A stretch of DNA of 64,000 nucleotides from Fodinibius saliphilus (GCF_005869845.1 NZ_VAWF01000003.1:124001-188000), one strand, 5' to 3'; shown: positions 1 through 9,638, counted from the stretch's first letter. Notes: generated from the letters alone by a model not told the origin. Made by a program: numbers and translations.

Positions 1-884
1 CTGGAAGAAACACTGTCGAATTTATCAGCATACTTACGAGGGGTGGTATCTGTTATGCGCTTAAACTGCCTGTTAAAATTAGAAACATTGTTAAAGCCGC
101 TTTCATAGCAAATTTGAGAAATGTTGAGATCGGTGTTCCGCAATAACTTACAAGCTTGGGCAATGCGCACTTCATTCAAAAATTGCGTAAATGTTTTGCG
201 CGTTCTCTTTTTAAAAAAGCGACAGAAAGAGGTTTTGCTATAATTGGCAACTTCGGCAATAGTCTCTAGCTTAATATCCTCTTTATAATGATTCAGGATA
301 TAGTTTATAATATTATTAATGCGTTCACTTTCCTTATCATCAGGAGGATGCGTACTGCTTTGTTGTGCTAAATAGGCATATTTCTCAGTTTGGGATAAGT
401 CATGTAGAATAGATAGCGTTTCTAAAAATCGATCAAAGCCGGAGATATTGAGAAGGGCTTGCATACGATTGCCAATTTTTTGTGCTACTTCAGAAGAGAA
501 AGCAAGGCCCCGGTTTGCACGTTTTATCAACTTTTTAATAATGGCTGTTTCGGAAATGTCAAAGAACCCTTTTCCCAATGAGGTTTTGTGAAAAAAGATG
601 GAGACAGATCGCGAAAGCTGTTGACAGTCATCTTGGAAATATTTGTTATCGCTTTTGAGGATATGACTCTGGTTGGATCCGAATAGGAAAAGGTTGCCCG
701 GTTTAAAGGTCGTGATCGAATCGCCAATAAAGAGGTCGCCGGTACCTTCAAGAATATACACTAACTGCAGCTCGGGATGATGGTGCAGCTGATCATAAAA
801 ATGAGGTTGGTTGTCGTATTGTACTACTATACCTTCCTCGTCAATTTTTGGGATCTGAAAATAGATCGAGTTACTTGATGCCAT
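1..884 (-). CDS. AraC family transcriptional regulator (C-terminus cut by window edge)
   Basis: I read one open frame from ATG at 884 down to base 1 (294 codons, no stop), so the gene continues outside the window. The N-terminal ~110 residues form a cupin-like sensor region (a run of histidines, LHHHPELQ, then GTGDLFIGD and KPGNLFLFGSNQSH). The C-terminal ~100 residues are a double helix-turn-helix DNA-binding domain: KLETIAEVANYSKTSFCRFF, then ISQICYESGFNNVSNFNRQF and the TPRKY signature typical of AraC/XylS regulators. Family knowledge suggests a ligand-responsive activator, often of sugar or carbohydrate genes. The ligand and targets cannot be inferred, because the likely neighbouring operon lies to the left of the window. 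Confidence 0.9.
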   Translation of the reverse strand, partial: MASSNSIYFQIPKIDEEGIVVQYDNQPHFYDQLHHHPELQLVYILEGTGDLFIGDSITTFKPGNLFLFGSNQSHILKSDNKYFQDDCQQLSRSVSIFFHKTSLGKGFFDISETAIIKKLIKRANRGLAFSSEVAQKIGNRMQALLNISGFDRFLETLSILHDLSQTEKYAYLAQQSSTHPPDDKESERINNIINYILNHYKEDIKLETIAEVANYSKTSFCRFFKKRTRKTFTQFLNEVRIAQACKLLRNTDLNISQICYESGFNNVSNFNRQFKRITDTTPRKYADKFDSVSS

Positions 885-980
885 AGTACAATATTATCCA
901 AAATAGAGACAAGATTCGATTTTCATAATAATATTAAACGGATATCGGAAGGATTAAAAAATTAATATCAACTTCCGTAG

Positions 981-1748
981 TTAGGCGATAGGTCGCACGT
1001 TATCATCTTCTACGCCTGCCCACTCCAGGTATTGTTCTCGAACTTCCTCTATATGCTCTTCCAGGTTCTCGAGAGTCCAATCAGAGGTGTCGATCGCATC
1101 GTGAATATGGGCCGTAAGTTCTCCTGATTTGGTGATAAGGGTACCACCTCTGCTTAATTGTCGGTTACCCTCGAAATAGATAGGTACGACGGGGTAATCC
1201 AAGTCCATAGCCATACGAAAAGGGCCCTTTTTAAAAGGACCGATAATACCCGGATGTTTTCGTGAGCCTTCGGGCGCCATCATAATAGAAAGTTCATCGC
1301 GATGGATACGCTGGTGTGTTTTCTTAAGTGTTTCTATTGCTTTGTCTGACTTTTCACGTTTGATAAAAATCTGCCCGGTTAAACGGCCGAGAATGAGGAA
1401 GATGGGATTGTACTGGAACTCCCACTTGGCAACAAAACGAATTTTAGGTAATCCTAGTGCCAGAAGTGTTAGAACATCCAGCGTAGAACTGTGATTGATG
1501 ATAAAGATCGCCGGGCTGGTTAGCTCATCGGTATGGTATTTTACATTAAACCGAATGCCACTGGCCCAAAACGCAGGGCGTACCATAATGGGGGCAATAT
1601 ATTCAACAACTAAATTGGATGCTTTCCCAAAACTTATGAGCAATAGAAAAAGAATGACAGGGGTAAAAATCAAAAAGGTGAAAAAAAATATGATGATCGT
1701 AAGAATGCTACGTACATACTCCCAAAAGCCAAAATCAGTTTTTTTCAT
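981..1748 (-). CDS. plsC: 1-acyl-sn-glycerol-3-phosphate acyltransferase (PlsC-like)
   Basis: 255 aa. It would add the second acyl chain to lysophosphatidic acid in phospholipid synthesis at the inner membrane. An N-terminal hydrophobic helix (about residues 12-38) precedes the acyltransferase signatures: the HX4D motif in NHSSTLD (about residue 86), a conserved FIKRE block, and EGSRKHPG, the glycerolphosphate-binding motif. Length matches the family (240-260 aa). ATG start; a divergent antiporter gene starts 137 bp away. The exact acyl acceptor is not determined by the sequence, and other PlsC-domain enzymes (for example ornithine-lipid acyltransferases) share these motifs. Confidence 0.88.
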   Translation of the reverse strand: MKKTDFGFWEYVRSILTIIIFFFTFLIFTPVILFLLLISFGKASNLVVEYIAPIMVRPAFWASGIRFNVKYHTDELTSPAIFIINHSSTLDVLTLLALGLPKIRFVAKWEFQYNPIFLILGRLTGQIFIKREKSDKAIETLKKTHQRIHRDELSIMMAPEGSRKHPGIIGPFKKGPFRMAMDLDYPVVPIYFEGNRQLSRGGTLITKSGELTAHIHDAIDTSDWTLENLEEHIEEVREQYLEWAGVEDDNVRPIA

Positions 1749-1884
1749 AAGAGCGTTTGATCTAAGATCTAATGTCCGCGTAAATATAGCAAAATGATTA
1801 TGGAATGATAGGATAACTCCTATTTGATTTGATGCTCTGTTTTAAGCAGGTTAGAGTGACATTTTTAATAACAAAAAATACAGT

Positions 1885-3435
1885 ATGGCTGAATCTAAAG
1901 GGTATTCGTTATCGAATATTTCGCAAGGAAATTGGATCAACTTAAGCATCATCCTGGTAGTATTGGTTTTAGGGCTGGTTTTCGCTGGTGAGCTTCCTAA
2001 AGAAGGGGGGCACTTTGGATTTTGGTCGGTGTTGCCCCCACTGGTAGCAATTGTATTGGCCTTTTGGACCAAAGAAGTGATCAGTTCATTATTTGTAGGT
2101 ATTGCTCTCGGGGGATTTATATCCGGTAATATCAATATTATTGATGCTTACCTGATTCCCTCTATCGGTACAGAAGATTTTGCGCTGATATTGCTTGTTT
2201 ATTTGTGGTCGCTAGGTGGCCTTATTGGAATTTGGACGCGTACCGGTGGTGCCGAACGTTTTGCAGCCTGGGCCAGTGATAAGATTGTAAGGGGCCGAAA
2301 GAGTGCCAAATTCTTTACCTGGATGATGGGACTGGTCTTTCATCAAGGCGGTACCATTAGTACAGTGCTTACTGGAGCAACTGTGCGCCCCATAGCGGAT
2401 GAGCATGACGTATCACACGAAGAGCTTTCTTATATGGTTGACTCTACCGCCTCTCCGGCAGCAACAGTGATCCCGTTCAATGTATGGCCTATCTATATTG
2501 CCGGTTTGGTTGTGGGAACAATTCCCCTTTTTGAGACAACTCAGGACGGGGTGGCCTTCTTTTTCCAGGCATTACCATTTAACTTTTATGCGATTATCGC
2601 TTTAATCATGACGTTCTTTTTTGCCTGGGAGCTACTGCCTTGGGTGCCCGGAAAGAAGATGAGAAAAGCGATTGACCGTGTTCAAAAGGAGGGCAAGCTA
2701 GATCGCGATGATGCTTCACCGATGTCGGCATCAGAACTGACAGAAATGAATATACCTGAGGGGTATAGTTCTGGGTTGGTTGATTTCTTTGGCCCTATCG
2801 GGACCTTGCTGGGCGTAGCTATTATTCCTTATGTGACGACCTTTTATTTTATGGGAAATACAGAAGATCCGACCTTGCTTATTGCTGAAGCATTTGTGCT
2901 GGCGGTATTAACTGGAATGTTTATCGCTCTTGCCAAAGGGATGGAGCTTAAAGAAGTAATGGATGGGTTTGTTGATGGATGTAAAGGGGTAACCATTGGT
3001 GCTATCATTTTGGCACTGGCCGTAACGCTCAAAGGAGTAGCTGAGTCAGTGGGTACTGCAGAATATGTTGTTGAGCTCGTGGGAGGTTCAATAATGCCAG
3101 CTTTTCTGCCGGCTATATTAATGGGCCTTTGTATGATTATCGCTTTTGCTGCAGGAACGTCATGGGGTACGTACGCGGTAGTATTTCCGGTGGCGATGCC
3201 GTTAGCATGGGCCGTGATGCCGGACGAGTTTTTTATTACGCTCTGTTTTGGCGCTGTAGTTGGTGGTAGTGTGTTTGGTGATCAGTGTTCGCCTATCTCC
3301 GATACAACCATCCTTTCATCACTGGCTACCGGTTGTGACTTGATGGATCATGTGTATACACAGATACCACTGGCACTTACGGCAGCAGGGTTAGGAGCTG
3401 TTTTTTATACTTTAATAGTGATGACTATGCTATAA
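1885..3435 (+). CDS. nhaC: Na+/H+ antiporter, NhaC family
   Basis: 516 aa, with roughly twelve hydrophobic segments from residue 19 onward. The glycine-rich cores (WSLGGLIGIWTRTGGAERF near residue 110; GAVVGGSVFGDQCSPISD near 475) and the SPAATVIPFNVWP segment are typical of the NhaC/Na_H_antiporter family (PF03553). It should exchange internal Na+ (or another substrate) for H+ at the inner membrane, which fits a marine or saline habitat. It stands alone, reads away from plsC, and is closed by a strong bidirectional hairpin at 3490-3531. Some relatives are malate/lactate or amino-acid antiporters, so the substrate is inferred from family only. Confidence 0.88.
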   Translation: MAESKGYSLSNISQGNWINLSIILVVLVLGLVFAGELPKEGGHFGFWSVLPPLVAIVLAFWTKEVISSLFVGIALGGFISGNINIIDAYLIPSIGTEDFALILLVYLWSLGGLIGIWTRTGGAERFAAWASDKIVRGRKSAKFFTWMMGLVFHQGGTISTVLTGATVRPIADEHDVSHEELSYMVDSTASPAATVIPFNVWPIYIAGLVVGTIPLFETTQDGVAFFFQALPFNFYAIIALIMTFFFAWELLPWVPGKKMRKAIDRVQKEGKLDRDDASPMSASELTEMNIPEGYSSGLVDFFGPIGTLLGVAIIPYVTTFYFMGNTEDPTLLIAEAFVLAVLTGMFIALAKGMELKEVMDGFVDGCKGVTIGAIILALAVTLKGVAESVGTAEYVVELVGGSIMPAFLPAILMGLCMIIAFAAGTSWGTYAVVFPVAMPLAWAVMPDEFFITLCFGAVVGGSVFGDQCSPISDTTILSSLATGCDLMDHVYTQIPLALTAAGLGAVFYTLIVMTML

Positions 3436-3489
3436 ATTACAGGTAGGAGAGGGAAGTTCTTTTGAATGCTGTTAATTTAAGATTCAGAT

Positions 3490-3531
3490 ATAAAAGCCGG
3501 TAAACCCACATGGGATTTACCGGCTTTTATA
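3490..3531. terminator. Bidirectional intrinsic terminator between nhaC and the ftsH-side small gene
   Basis: Long hairpin: the arm ATAAAAGCCGGTAAA..CCCA pairs with TGGG.ATTTACCGGCTTTTAT, with one bulged base and a tiny loop. It has A/T-rich flanks on both sides, so it can end transcription of nhaC (+) and of the convergent ftsH-side operon (-). Confidence 0.8.
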
Positions 3532-3539
3532 ATTTGTTA

Positions 3540-3713
3540 TCAATCACCCTGTGGAATAATGGCAGAGATATGTTCAAAGTTGAGGTACACTTCTTCTAAC
3601 TCATTACCATCTTTATCCTTGATCTCGACCTTGTCGAGAACATCATTAGGGGTAATTGATTCAGCTTCTATCGTTTCTGTAACGCCACTTTCGAAAATGA
3701 TTTTGTATTCCAT
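3540..3713 (-). CDS. Small hypothetical protein downstream of ftsH
   Basis: 57 aa, from ATG at 3713 to TGA at 3540. It is acidic, soluble, and has no cysteines or membrane segment. It begins MEYKIIFESGVTETIE and contains LDKVEIKDKDGNELEEVYL, which looks like a small all-beta fold. It starts 32 bp after the ftsH stop on the same strand and ends just before the shared terminator, so it is probably cotranscribed with ftsH. The regular codon pattern, operon position and terminator placement support a real gene; I do not recognise the family and assign no function. Confidence 0.65.
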   Translation of the reverse strand: MEYKIIFESGVTETIEAESITPNDVLDKVEIKDKDGNELEEVYLNFEHISAIIPQGD

Positions 3714-3745
3714 TTTACGAAAATTTAGATGCGAATTAGAAACTA

Positions 3746-5770
3746 TTATTCTTTAGAGCTATTCTCCTTTTCTTCAGTATGTTCTTCTTTAGAGTCCTCG
3801 CTTTCGCTGGCTTCGGTCTCTTCGTTAGTTTGCTCTTCATCTTCGCCGGCTTGCTTTTTATCCTTATCTAAGCTGCCATTGAGCCATTCCATAACTTCTT
3901 TACCGGGCACCTCTTCACGATCAATAAGTTCATCAGCCAGTCGGTCAAGGATTTCTCTGTTTTCTGTAATTGCTTCGATAGCACGATCGTAAGCCTCTAC
4001 GAGAATACGTTGAACTTCTTGGTCCACTTTTTGAGCAGTACTTTCACTATACTCTTTGGGATTACCCATCTGTTCACCGAGGAAAACCTGTTCGCGCTGG
4101 CTCCCGAAGGCAATGTTGTTAAACTCTTCACTCATTCCCCAGTCAAGAACCATTTTGCGGGCCAATTGGCGAATCTGTTTGAGGTCATTTTCTGCACCAC
4201 TGGTAGCGGTATCAAAAATGAGGTTTTCGGCAGCACGCCCCCCCATCATAACAGCCATGCGATCAAGCATATATTTCTTTTCGTACAGGAGTTTCTCTTT
4301 TTCTGGCAGTTGCATGGTAACGCCCATTGCCTTACCACGTGGTATTACGGTAACTTTATGGATCGGATCGGCATTAGGCAGTACGGCAGCAACAATAGCA
4401 TGTCCTGCTTCGTGGTATGCTAATAGCTTCTTCTCATGGTCAGAAAGTCTGATTCCTTCGCGCTTGAGACCCATCATAACTTTATCACGGGCCTGATCGA
4501 TATCTTGTTGCTCAACTGCTTTGCGTTTGTGACGGGCAGCAATAAGGGCAGCCTCATTCAGTAAGTTCTGGAGATCAGCACCACTAAACCCGGGTGTTGA
4601 TCGGGCAATTTCTTCGAGATTAACTTCATCAGAAAGTTTCTTGTTTTCTGCGTGGATCTCCAGAATCTGTTCACGATGTTCTTGTGTGGGCAAGTGTACA
4701 GTAATTTGGCGATCAAAACGCCCGGGGCGTAGCAGTGCCTTATCAAGAATATCGGGACGGTTAGTAGCGCCCATTACTACAACGCCTGCATTAGGTTCAA
4801 AACCATCAAGCTCAGAAAGCAATTGGTTAAGCGTTTGTTCACGTTCGTCATGTCCACCGCCCAGTCCGGCACCACGCTTACGACCGATAGAGTCAATTTC
4901 ATCAATAAAGATGATAGCCGGAGATTTTTCCTTAGCCTTTTCAAACATATCACGCACTCGCTTGGCTCCAACACCAACAAACATCTCCATAAAATCAGAG
5001 CCGGTGATGGTGTAGTATGGTACGCCTGCTTCTCCTGCTACAGCACGAGCCAGTAATGTTTTACCGGTACCAGGAGGACCCACCATGAGTACTCCTTTTG
5101 GAATTTCGCCACCGAGAGAATCAAATTTATCGGGATTCTTTAAAAAGCTGATAATTTCTTGTAGCTCCGTTTTGGCCCCTTTTAGTCCGGCAACGTCGTC
5201 AAAGGTGGTGTTTACTTTTTCTGCATCTTGTAGTTTGGCTTTACTCTCACCAATCTGAAACATGTTTTGACCCTGCATTTTCATCTGTCGGAAAAATTGC
5301 AGGCCAATAAGAACTAAAAAAGCAAGAGGTATACCCCACAGCAGAACGGTCCACCAGTTGAAATCACTTTTGGGAAGTGTTTGAACTTGCACTCCATGCT
5401 CTTCGAGCATCGTTAGAAGCTTTTCATCACCAAATGAGGGCAAGTAGGTTATAAAGCTGTTATAGCGAGTAGTGTCATTTTCGGAAGCTTTGAGGGCCGT
5501 ACGCTGTTTAAGTTTCCCCTCAACTTGTTCACCTCGAATAGTGACCTTTCGAACATTGTTATCTTGGATCTGTGTTCGAAATTCACTGTAATCAATGATG
5601 GGAGGACCTCCTAGAAAGCCGCCACTTTGGGAGCTGAAGAGCCAAAATCCGAGGAGGGCAGCTATAACGATCCAATAAAAAGTATACTGGTGTTTTCCGC
5701 CGGGACCTTGAATTCCCTTGTTCTTTTTAGAGTCTTTGTTCTTCTTCTGTTGGTTCTTTTTCTCAGACAT
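3746..5770 (-). CDS. ftsH: ATP-dependent zinc metalloprotease FtsH
   Basis: 674 aa membrane-anchored AAA+ protease that degrades misfolded membrane proteins and short-lived regulators. Order of parts: a lysine-rich cytosolic start, TM1 (about 30-46), a periplasmic FtsH-extracellular domain (about 55-135), TM2 (about 140-160), Walker A GPPGTGKT (231-238), Walker B IIFIDEID (about 286-293), the second region of homology ending LLRPGRFDR, and zinc site HEAGH (453-457). The C-terminal ~45 residues are an acidic Glu/Ser tail. Length is normal. The leader has an inverted repeat, CCGATAAC/GTTATCGG (5791-5798, 5829-5836), of unknown role. A tRNA-Lys gene lies upstream on the same strand, separated by a terminator. 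Confidence 0.97.
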   Translation of the reverse strand: MSEKKNQQKKNKDSKKNKGIQGPGGKHQYTFYWIVIAALLGFWLFSSQSGGFLGGPPIIDYSEFRTQIQDNNVRKVTIRGEQVEGKLKQRTALKASENDTTRYNSFITYLPSFGDEKLLTMLEEHGVQVQTLPKSDFNWWTVLLWGIPLAFLVLIGLQFFRQMKMQGQNMFQIGESKAKLQDAEKVNTTFDDVAGLKGAKTELQEIISFLKNPDKFDSLGGEIPKGVLMVGPPGTGKTLLARAVAGEAGVPYYTITGSDFMEMFVGVGAKRVRDMFEKAKEKSPAIIFIDEIDSIGRKRGAGLGGGHDEREQTLNQLLSELDGFEPNAGVVVMGATNRPDILDKALLRPGRFDRQITVHLPTQEHREQILEIHAENKKLSDEVNLEEIARSTPGFSGADLQNLLNEAALIAARHKRKAVEQQDIDQARDKVMMGLKREGIRLSDHEKKLLAYHEAGHAIVAAVLPNADPIHKVTVIPRGKAMGVTMQLPEKEKLLYEKKYMLDRMAVMMGGRAAENLIFDTATSGAENDLKQIRQLARKMVLDWGMSEEFNNIAFGSQREQVFLGEQMGNPKEYSESTAQKVDQEVQRILVEAYDRAIEAITENREILDRLADELIDREEVPGKEVMEWLNGSLDKDKKQAGEDEEQTNEETEASESEDSKEEHTEEKENSSKE

Positions 5771-5871
5771 AAAGTGTATTTAAATGAGATCCGATAACGT
5801 TGGATAAATTCATAACAAGTTAACGAAAGTTATCGGGCAAGACATTCCATTAACAATAAATAAATTATAGC

Positions 5872-5907
5872 AAAAAAGCCTCTGAGGCTATCAACCAGCA
5901 GAGGCTT
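5872..5907 (-). terminator. Intrinsic terminator of tRNA-Lys
   Basis: On the minus strand AAGCCTCTG (5907-5899) pairs with CAGAGGCTT (5884-5876) and is followed by a run of T. It lies between tRNA-Lys and ftsH, so ftsH needs its own promoter. Confidence 0.8.
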
Positions 5908-5932
5908 AAGAGAGAGATTCTTTACATAATTG

Positions 5933-6005
5933 TGAGTCGGGAGGGGATCGAACCCACGACCCACGCCTTAAAAGGGCGTTGCTCTACCATCTGAGCTACC
6001 GACTC
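5933..6005 (-). tRNA. tRNA-Lys (anticodon TTT)
   Basis: 73-nt cloverleaf. The acceptor stem GAGTCGG/CCGACTC has discriminator A. The D arm is GCTC...GAGC. The anticodon stem ACGCC/GGCGT encloses loop CTTTTAA, giving anticodon TTT. The T loop is TTCGATC. The T stem GTGGG/CCCTC contains one T-T mismatch (positions 50-64). The 3' CCA is not encoded (the next bases are CA), so it must be added after transcription. Confidence 0.95.
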
Positions 6006-6025
6006 TTGGGTTAAAAACGAGAGTC

Positions 6026-6057
6026 CAAATATACAGGTTTCATGCAGTTAATTTCAA
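6026..6057 (-). promoter_or_regulatory. Bacteroidota-type promoter of tRNA-Lys
   Basis: On the minus strand TTG (6057-6055) is followed after 21 nt by TATATTTG (6033-6026), matching the Bacteroidota -33 TTTG / -7 TAnnTTTG pattern. The -7 box ends 20 nt before the mature tRNA start. Confidence 0.6.
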
Positions 6058-6179
6058 GAAAAAAATAACAAAATTTTATTATCCCTTTACTAGGCTCTTA
6101 ACACAGGATAAGCAAGTTAGTTTGATCAAAAAAATTAATACCTTATGAGGCATTGAGTTAATAATTTAAAATCGGAATC

Positions 6180-7133
6180 TTGCAAGAAGAGAAAGTAAAC
6201 GACGTTTTTATCTATCCCATCTGTATTCCTACTCCTTTTGCAGTGGGAGATGTGTTTTGCTATTTAATTAAAGATGAAAAAAATGTATTGGTTGATACCG
6301 GTCATTATTCCCCGGATGCTCTGACCATCATAGAAAAAAAGTTGGGAGAATATGACATTACTGTGCGTGATCTTGATGAAATCTGGTTAACCCACGGTCA
6401 TCCCGATCATTATGGACAAGCATCTTTCTTGGCTGAGCGGTCAGGGGCGGTGATATACGGGCATTCTAAAGAGCGTCAAAATTTTGCAACCAACAATAAC
6501 AGCGAACTGTTTAAGGCATTTTTTGAGCGCCATAATATCCCATCTATGCTTACGGTAAAAATGATTGAGCAATTGGAGTGGCTAAAACAGTATCAACAAC
6601 CCATTGAGCCAGAATGGGTTGGCGCCGGTGATAAATTGAGTAGTGGTACTTTGGAGGCGACGGTTCAGCTGACCCCCGGCCATGCTCCAGGGCATGTAAC
6701 ATTTGTATTGGGTGAGAACCTTTTTTTAAGTGGGGATCTTCTTTTGGAACATATCAGTACGAATGCTCTTATCAATTTTGATGCCGAAAGCGGCGAAAGA
6801 AACAAAAGCTTGCTGCAGTATCGCGAATCCTTGCAGTGGATGCGAGAGCAGCAGGGAGTGGTGTTGCCGGGGCATGGCAAAAAGATTAACGATATTAAGA
6901 AAGTAGCAGATCATCACCTTTCGGAACATCAGGAGCGATATCAAGAAATAATAGAACTGATTGATAAACAGCCGATGAACTTGATGGAGCTTTCTCATAC
7001 AATGTTTCCCAAACCGATAGAAGAAGGAGCTATTTTCTTAGTATTGTCAGAAATATTAGGATATTTAGATTGGGGTGTTGAGGAAAAGCGAATTGCACTG
7101 GAACCTGATAAAATGGAGTATCACAAGATTTGA
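6180..7133 (+). CDS. MBL-fold metallo-hydrolase
   Basis: 317 aa soluble metallo-beta-lactamase-fold hydrolase. The metal-binding motif THGHPDH is at residues 71-77, followed by GHAPGHV (about 167), LSGDLLLEH (about 188) and LPGHGKKI (about 234), giving the usual set of His/Asp ligands for two metals. A C-terminal ~80-residue helical region (winged-helix-like) follows, as in the glyoxalase II/lactamase B2 group. The start is TTG at 6180; no in-frame ATG occurs before the fold begins, so TTG is the best choice. Substrate unknown; a thioesterase or general hydrolase role is likely. It precedes the HIT-aroQ pair. Confidence 0.85.
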   Translation: MQEEKVNDVFIYPICIPTPFAVGDVFCYLIKDEKNVLVDTGHYSPDALTIIEKKLGEYDITVRDLDEIWLTHGHPDHYGQASFLAERSGAVIYGHSKERQNFATNNNSELFKAFFERHNIPSMLTVKMIEQLEWLKQYQQPIEPEWVGAGDKLSSGTLEATVQLTPGHAPGHVTFVLGENLFLSGDLLLEHISTNALINFDAESGERNKSLLQYRESLQWMREQQGVVLPGHGKKINDIKKVADHHLSEHQERYQEIIELIDKQPMNLMELSHTMFPKPIEEGAIFLVLSEILGYLDWGVEEKRIALEPDKMEYHKI

Positions 7134-7227
7134 GCATTCAGAATTAGGAATTGCGAATTTAGAATTTGATAATTGAATGAGCTATAACAACATTTCGATA
7201 AACAGTAATCCATAACGATAAAACAAT

Positions 7228-7626
7228 ATGGCTACAATATTCACCAAAATTATTGAGGGCGATATTCCATGTCATAAAGTGGCAGAAACAGAAGAGCATA
7301 TAGCTTTTCTGGATATCAATCCTATTGCAGAAGGGCATACGTTGGTGGTTCCTAAAAAGGAGGTTGATTACTTTTTTGATCTGCCGGATACTCTGATGCA
7401 ACAAACAATGGATGTTTCCAAAACGATTGCCAAAGGCATTGACGATGCGTTAAATCCCCTGCGGACAGGAGTTATTGTGCAAGGGCTGGAAGTGCCGCAT
7501 GCGCATGTCCATTTGGTGCCGCTTTATAAAGAGACCCAAGTGATGGCGTTGGGGCATAACGTTAATGTAGAAGAAGACCGGATGCTCGAAATAAAAAAAC
7601 AAATTGCAGCGAGAGTAGATTTATGA
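7228..7626 (+). CDS. HIT (histidine triad) family protein
   Basis: 132 aa, the usual size of an Hint-type nucleotide hydrolase. The catalytic triad motif HAHVHLVP is at residues 91-98 (H91, H93, H95). The N-terminal TIFTKIIEGDIPCHKV is the classic HIT opening. It likely hydrolyses purine nucleoside phosphoramidates or adenylated intermediates in the cytosol. Its stop overlaps the aroQ start by 4 bp (ATGA), so the two genes are translationally coupled; a biochemical link is not obvious. Confidence 0.92.
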   Translation: MATIFTKIIEGDIPCHKVAETEEHIAFLDINPIAEGHTLVVPKKEVDYFFDLPDTLMQQTMDVSKTIAKGIDDALNPLRTGVIVQGLEVPHAHVHLVPLYKETQVMALGHNVNVEEDRMLEIKKQIAARVDL

Positions 7627-8057
7627 AGTTATCGATTCTAAATGGTCCCAACCTGAATATGCTGGGTAAGCGCGATCCTGAACAATATGGTAAAGAGACG
7701 CTTAAAGATATTGAGCAGCTTCTTATTGATCGTTTCGCCGATCATGAAATGGTTTTCTTTCAGAGTAATTTGGAAGGACAACTTGTTGAGGTTATCCAGT
7801 CCTTGGTAGAGTCTGATGTGGATGGGCTTATCGTCAACTTTGGAGGCTATTCGCATACTTCGGTAGCAATTCGCGATGCCCTGGCTCTACTCGAAATTCC
7901 TATTGTAGAAGTACATCTGTCAAATATCCATGCCCGTGAAGAATTTCGGGAAAAGACGCTTACCGGTTCCGTAGCTAATGGTATCATTACCGGCTTAGGC
8001 AAACAAAGTTATGTGCTGGGCGTACATGCTGTTGAACAATTAATACGAGATGCCTGA
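7623..8057 (+). CDS. aroQ: Type II 3-dehydroquinate dehydratase
   Basis: 144 aa, normal for the dodecameric type II enzyme that converts 3-dehydroquinate to 3-dehydroshikimate in aromatic amino acid synthesis. LNGPNLNMLGKRDPEQYG carries the catalytic Tyr and the lid Arg. VNFGGYSHTSVAIRDAL corresponds to the substrate-binding NPGAYTHTSVA motif, with Gly-Gly-Tyr in place of Gly-Ala-Tyr and Phe for Pro. VEVHLSNIHAREEFR supplies the catalytic His. The start overlaps the HIT gene stop by 4 bp. No other shikimate gene is nearby. Confidence 0.95.
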   Translation: MKLSILNGPNLNMLGKRDPEQYGKETLKDIEQLLIDRFADHEMVFFQSNLEGQLVEVIQSLVESDVDGLIVNFGGYSHTSVAIRDALALLEIPIVEVHLSNIHAREEFREKTLTGSVANGIITGLGKQSYVLGVHAVEQLIRDA

Positions 8058-8109
8058 TGGATTATTACCAACCTGTATATCGTTTTTAAAGCTGCCAAAC
8101 TAATCCCAA

Positions 8110-9603
8110 TTGAAGAAACTTAAAGAATTATTTTCAGATAGTCTGGTCTATGGCATTAGTAATGTGCTGGCGCGATTTATCGGTTATCTGTTGGTTCCAC
8201 TGCATACGGGGGCTTTTCTACCCTCGCAATATGGGGTTGTGAGCCTGGTATATGCTGGTCTCGCCTTCCTGAATGTTGTTTTTACCTTTGGTATGGAATC
8301 GGGCTACTTGCGATATGCCAAAGACCGTGATAAGGCCAAAGATATCTTTACCACCCTGCAGATGGGATTGGGGGCCCTTTCCACGCTGTTAGTAATATTA
8401 TTGATGTTACTGGCACCGCTTATTATGCCAACGATGAACCTGGTTGAAACAGGGCATGAGAATCTCTTTTGGCTGATGCTCGGTATCCTTTGGTTCGATA
8501 CGATGGTGCTGGTTCCCTTTGCTGAGTTGCGTCTTGATCGACGCAAATGGCTCTTTGCCCTCTTAAAAACTGGCAATATCGTGGTTAATGTGGGGCTTCA
8601 GTTTTACCTGATTTTGGAACTCAACTGGGGTATCGATTCTGTTTTCTTTGCCAGCTTTCTGGCATCAGCAATAACAGCTCTGGTGATTTGGATGGTCACA
8701 GCCGATATGTTTTTTGGTCGTTGGGATACGCCCATATTACGGAAAGCCCTGGAATTTGGGATCCCCTTTATTCCGGCTGGCCTCGGATTTGTTATTAATG
8801 AAATGCTCGATCGCTTTTTCTTGGGTAACTATATGTCGCAGGAGACAGTAACCCAGCTATATGGGCCCGAATTGGTACCCGACGATATTGTAGGAATATA
8901 TAGTGCCTGTTATAAACTTTCGGTCTTTATGTTGTTGCTGGTGCAGATGTTTCGCATGGCTTGGCAGCCCTTCTTTTTACGTAATGCTGATGACCCGGAA
9001 GCCCCGGGATTATTCAAAGACGTTTTTCGCTACTACAATGCCATAGCAGGTATCTGTTTCTTGATTGTAGCTCTTTTTGCCGAATATATTGTTCAGATAA
9101 AAGTACCGTTAATGGATGCATATATTGTTGGCAAGCAGTATTGGGCCGGACTCAGTATTGTGCCGGTCCTGTTGGGAGCCTACTGGTTTCATGGTTGGTA
9201 TATGAATTTTACAGCAGGAATCTTCATTAAAGAAAAAACAAAAATACTGCCCGTTATTACCTTGGTTGGGGCAGGGATTACAATTTTGGCTAACCTCTTC
9301 TTAATCCCGGTTTATGGCATGATGGGGTCTGCTACTGCCACGCTCATTAGCTATGGTGTTATGGCGATGTTCTTATACTACAAAAGTACACAGGTATATC
9401 CGGTTAACTATCAGATTATTCGTACATCTTTAATGATGGGTATTGCTGCAGCCGCAATTTATTTTCTGCCGATGGCAACAGAATGGTTCCAATCGGAATG
9501 GACAGGTCGCTTTATGATGTTATCATTAGGCAGTGCAGGAATACTTTTGTTATCGATTCCATGTTCAATCAGCACACGCTTATGGTTTTTGCATAATAGA
9601 TAA
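8110..9603 (+). CDS. Polysaccharide/oligosaccharide flippase (Wzx/MATE-like)
   Basis: 497 aa integral membrane protein with about 12-14 hydrophobic segments. It opens KKLKELFSDSLVYGISNVLARFIGYLL-type (residues 2-28), characteristic of the polysaccharide biosynthesis/MurJ-Wzx superfamily. It would flip lipid-linked sugar intermediates across the inner membrane. The start is TTG at 8110 (TTG AAG AAA), which gives the expected N-terminus. There are no glycosyltransferases nearby, so the carried glycan is unknown. An 18-bp perfect palindrome follows at 9639-9656, before the next gene. Confidence 0.82.
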   Translation: MKKLKELFSDSLVYGISNVLARFIGYLLVPLHTGAFLPSQYGVVSLVYAGLAFLNVVFTFGMESGYLRYAKDRDKAKDIFTTLQMGLGALSTLLVILLMLLAPLIMPTMNLVETGHENLFWLMLGILWFDTMVLVPFAELRLDRRKWLFALLKTGNIVVNVGLQFYLILELNWGIDSVFFASFLASAITALVIWMVTADMFFGRWDTPILRKALEFGIPFIPAGLGFVINEMLDRFFLGNYMSQETVTQLYGPELVPDDIVGIYSACYKLSVFMLLLVQMFRMAWQPFFLRNADDPEAPGLFKDVFRYYNAIAGICFLIVALFAEYIVQIKVPLMDAYIVGKQYWAGLSIVPVLLGAYWFHGWYMNFTAGIFIKEKTKILPVITLVGAGITILANLFLIPVYGMMGSATATLISYGVMAMFLYYKSTQVYPVNYQIIRTSLMMGIAAAAIYFLPMATEWFQSEWTGRFMMLSLGSAGILLLSIPCSISTRLWFLHNR

Positions 9604-9638
9604 TTATTTTTTGGATCGCCATCCTGCTACTGACCAAA

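Noticed and set aside
3729-4496. Serine-rich and other frames antisense to the ftsH C-terminus
   Set aside because: Low-complexity shadow of the acidic Glu/Ser tail and protease domain of FtsH.
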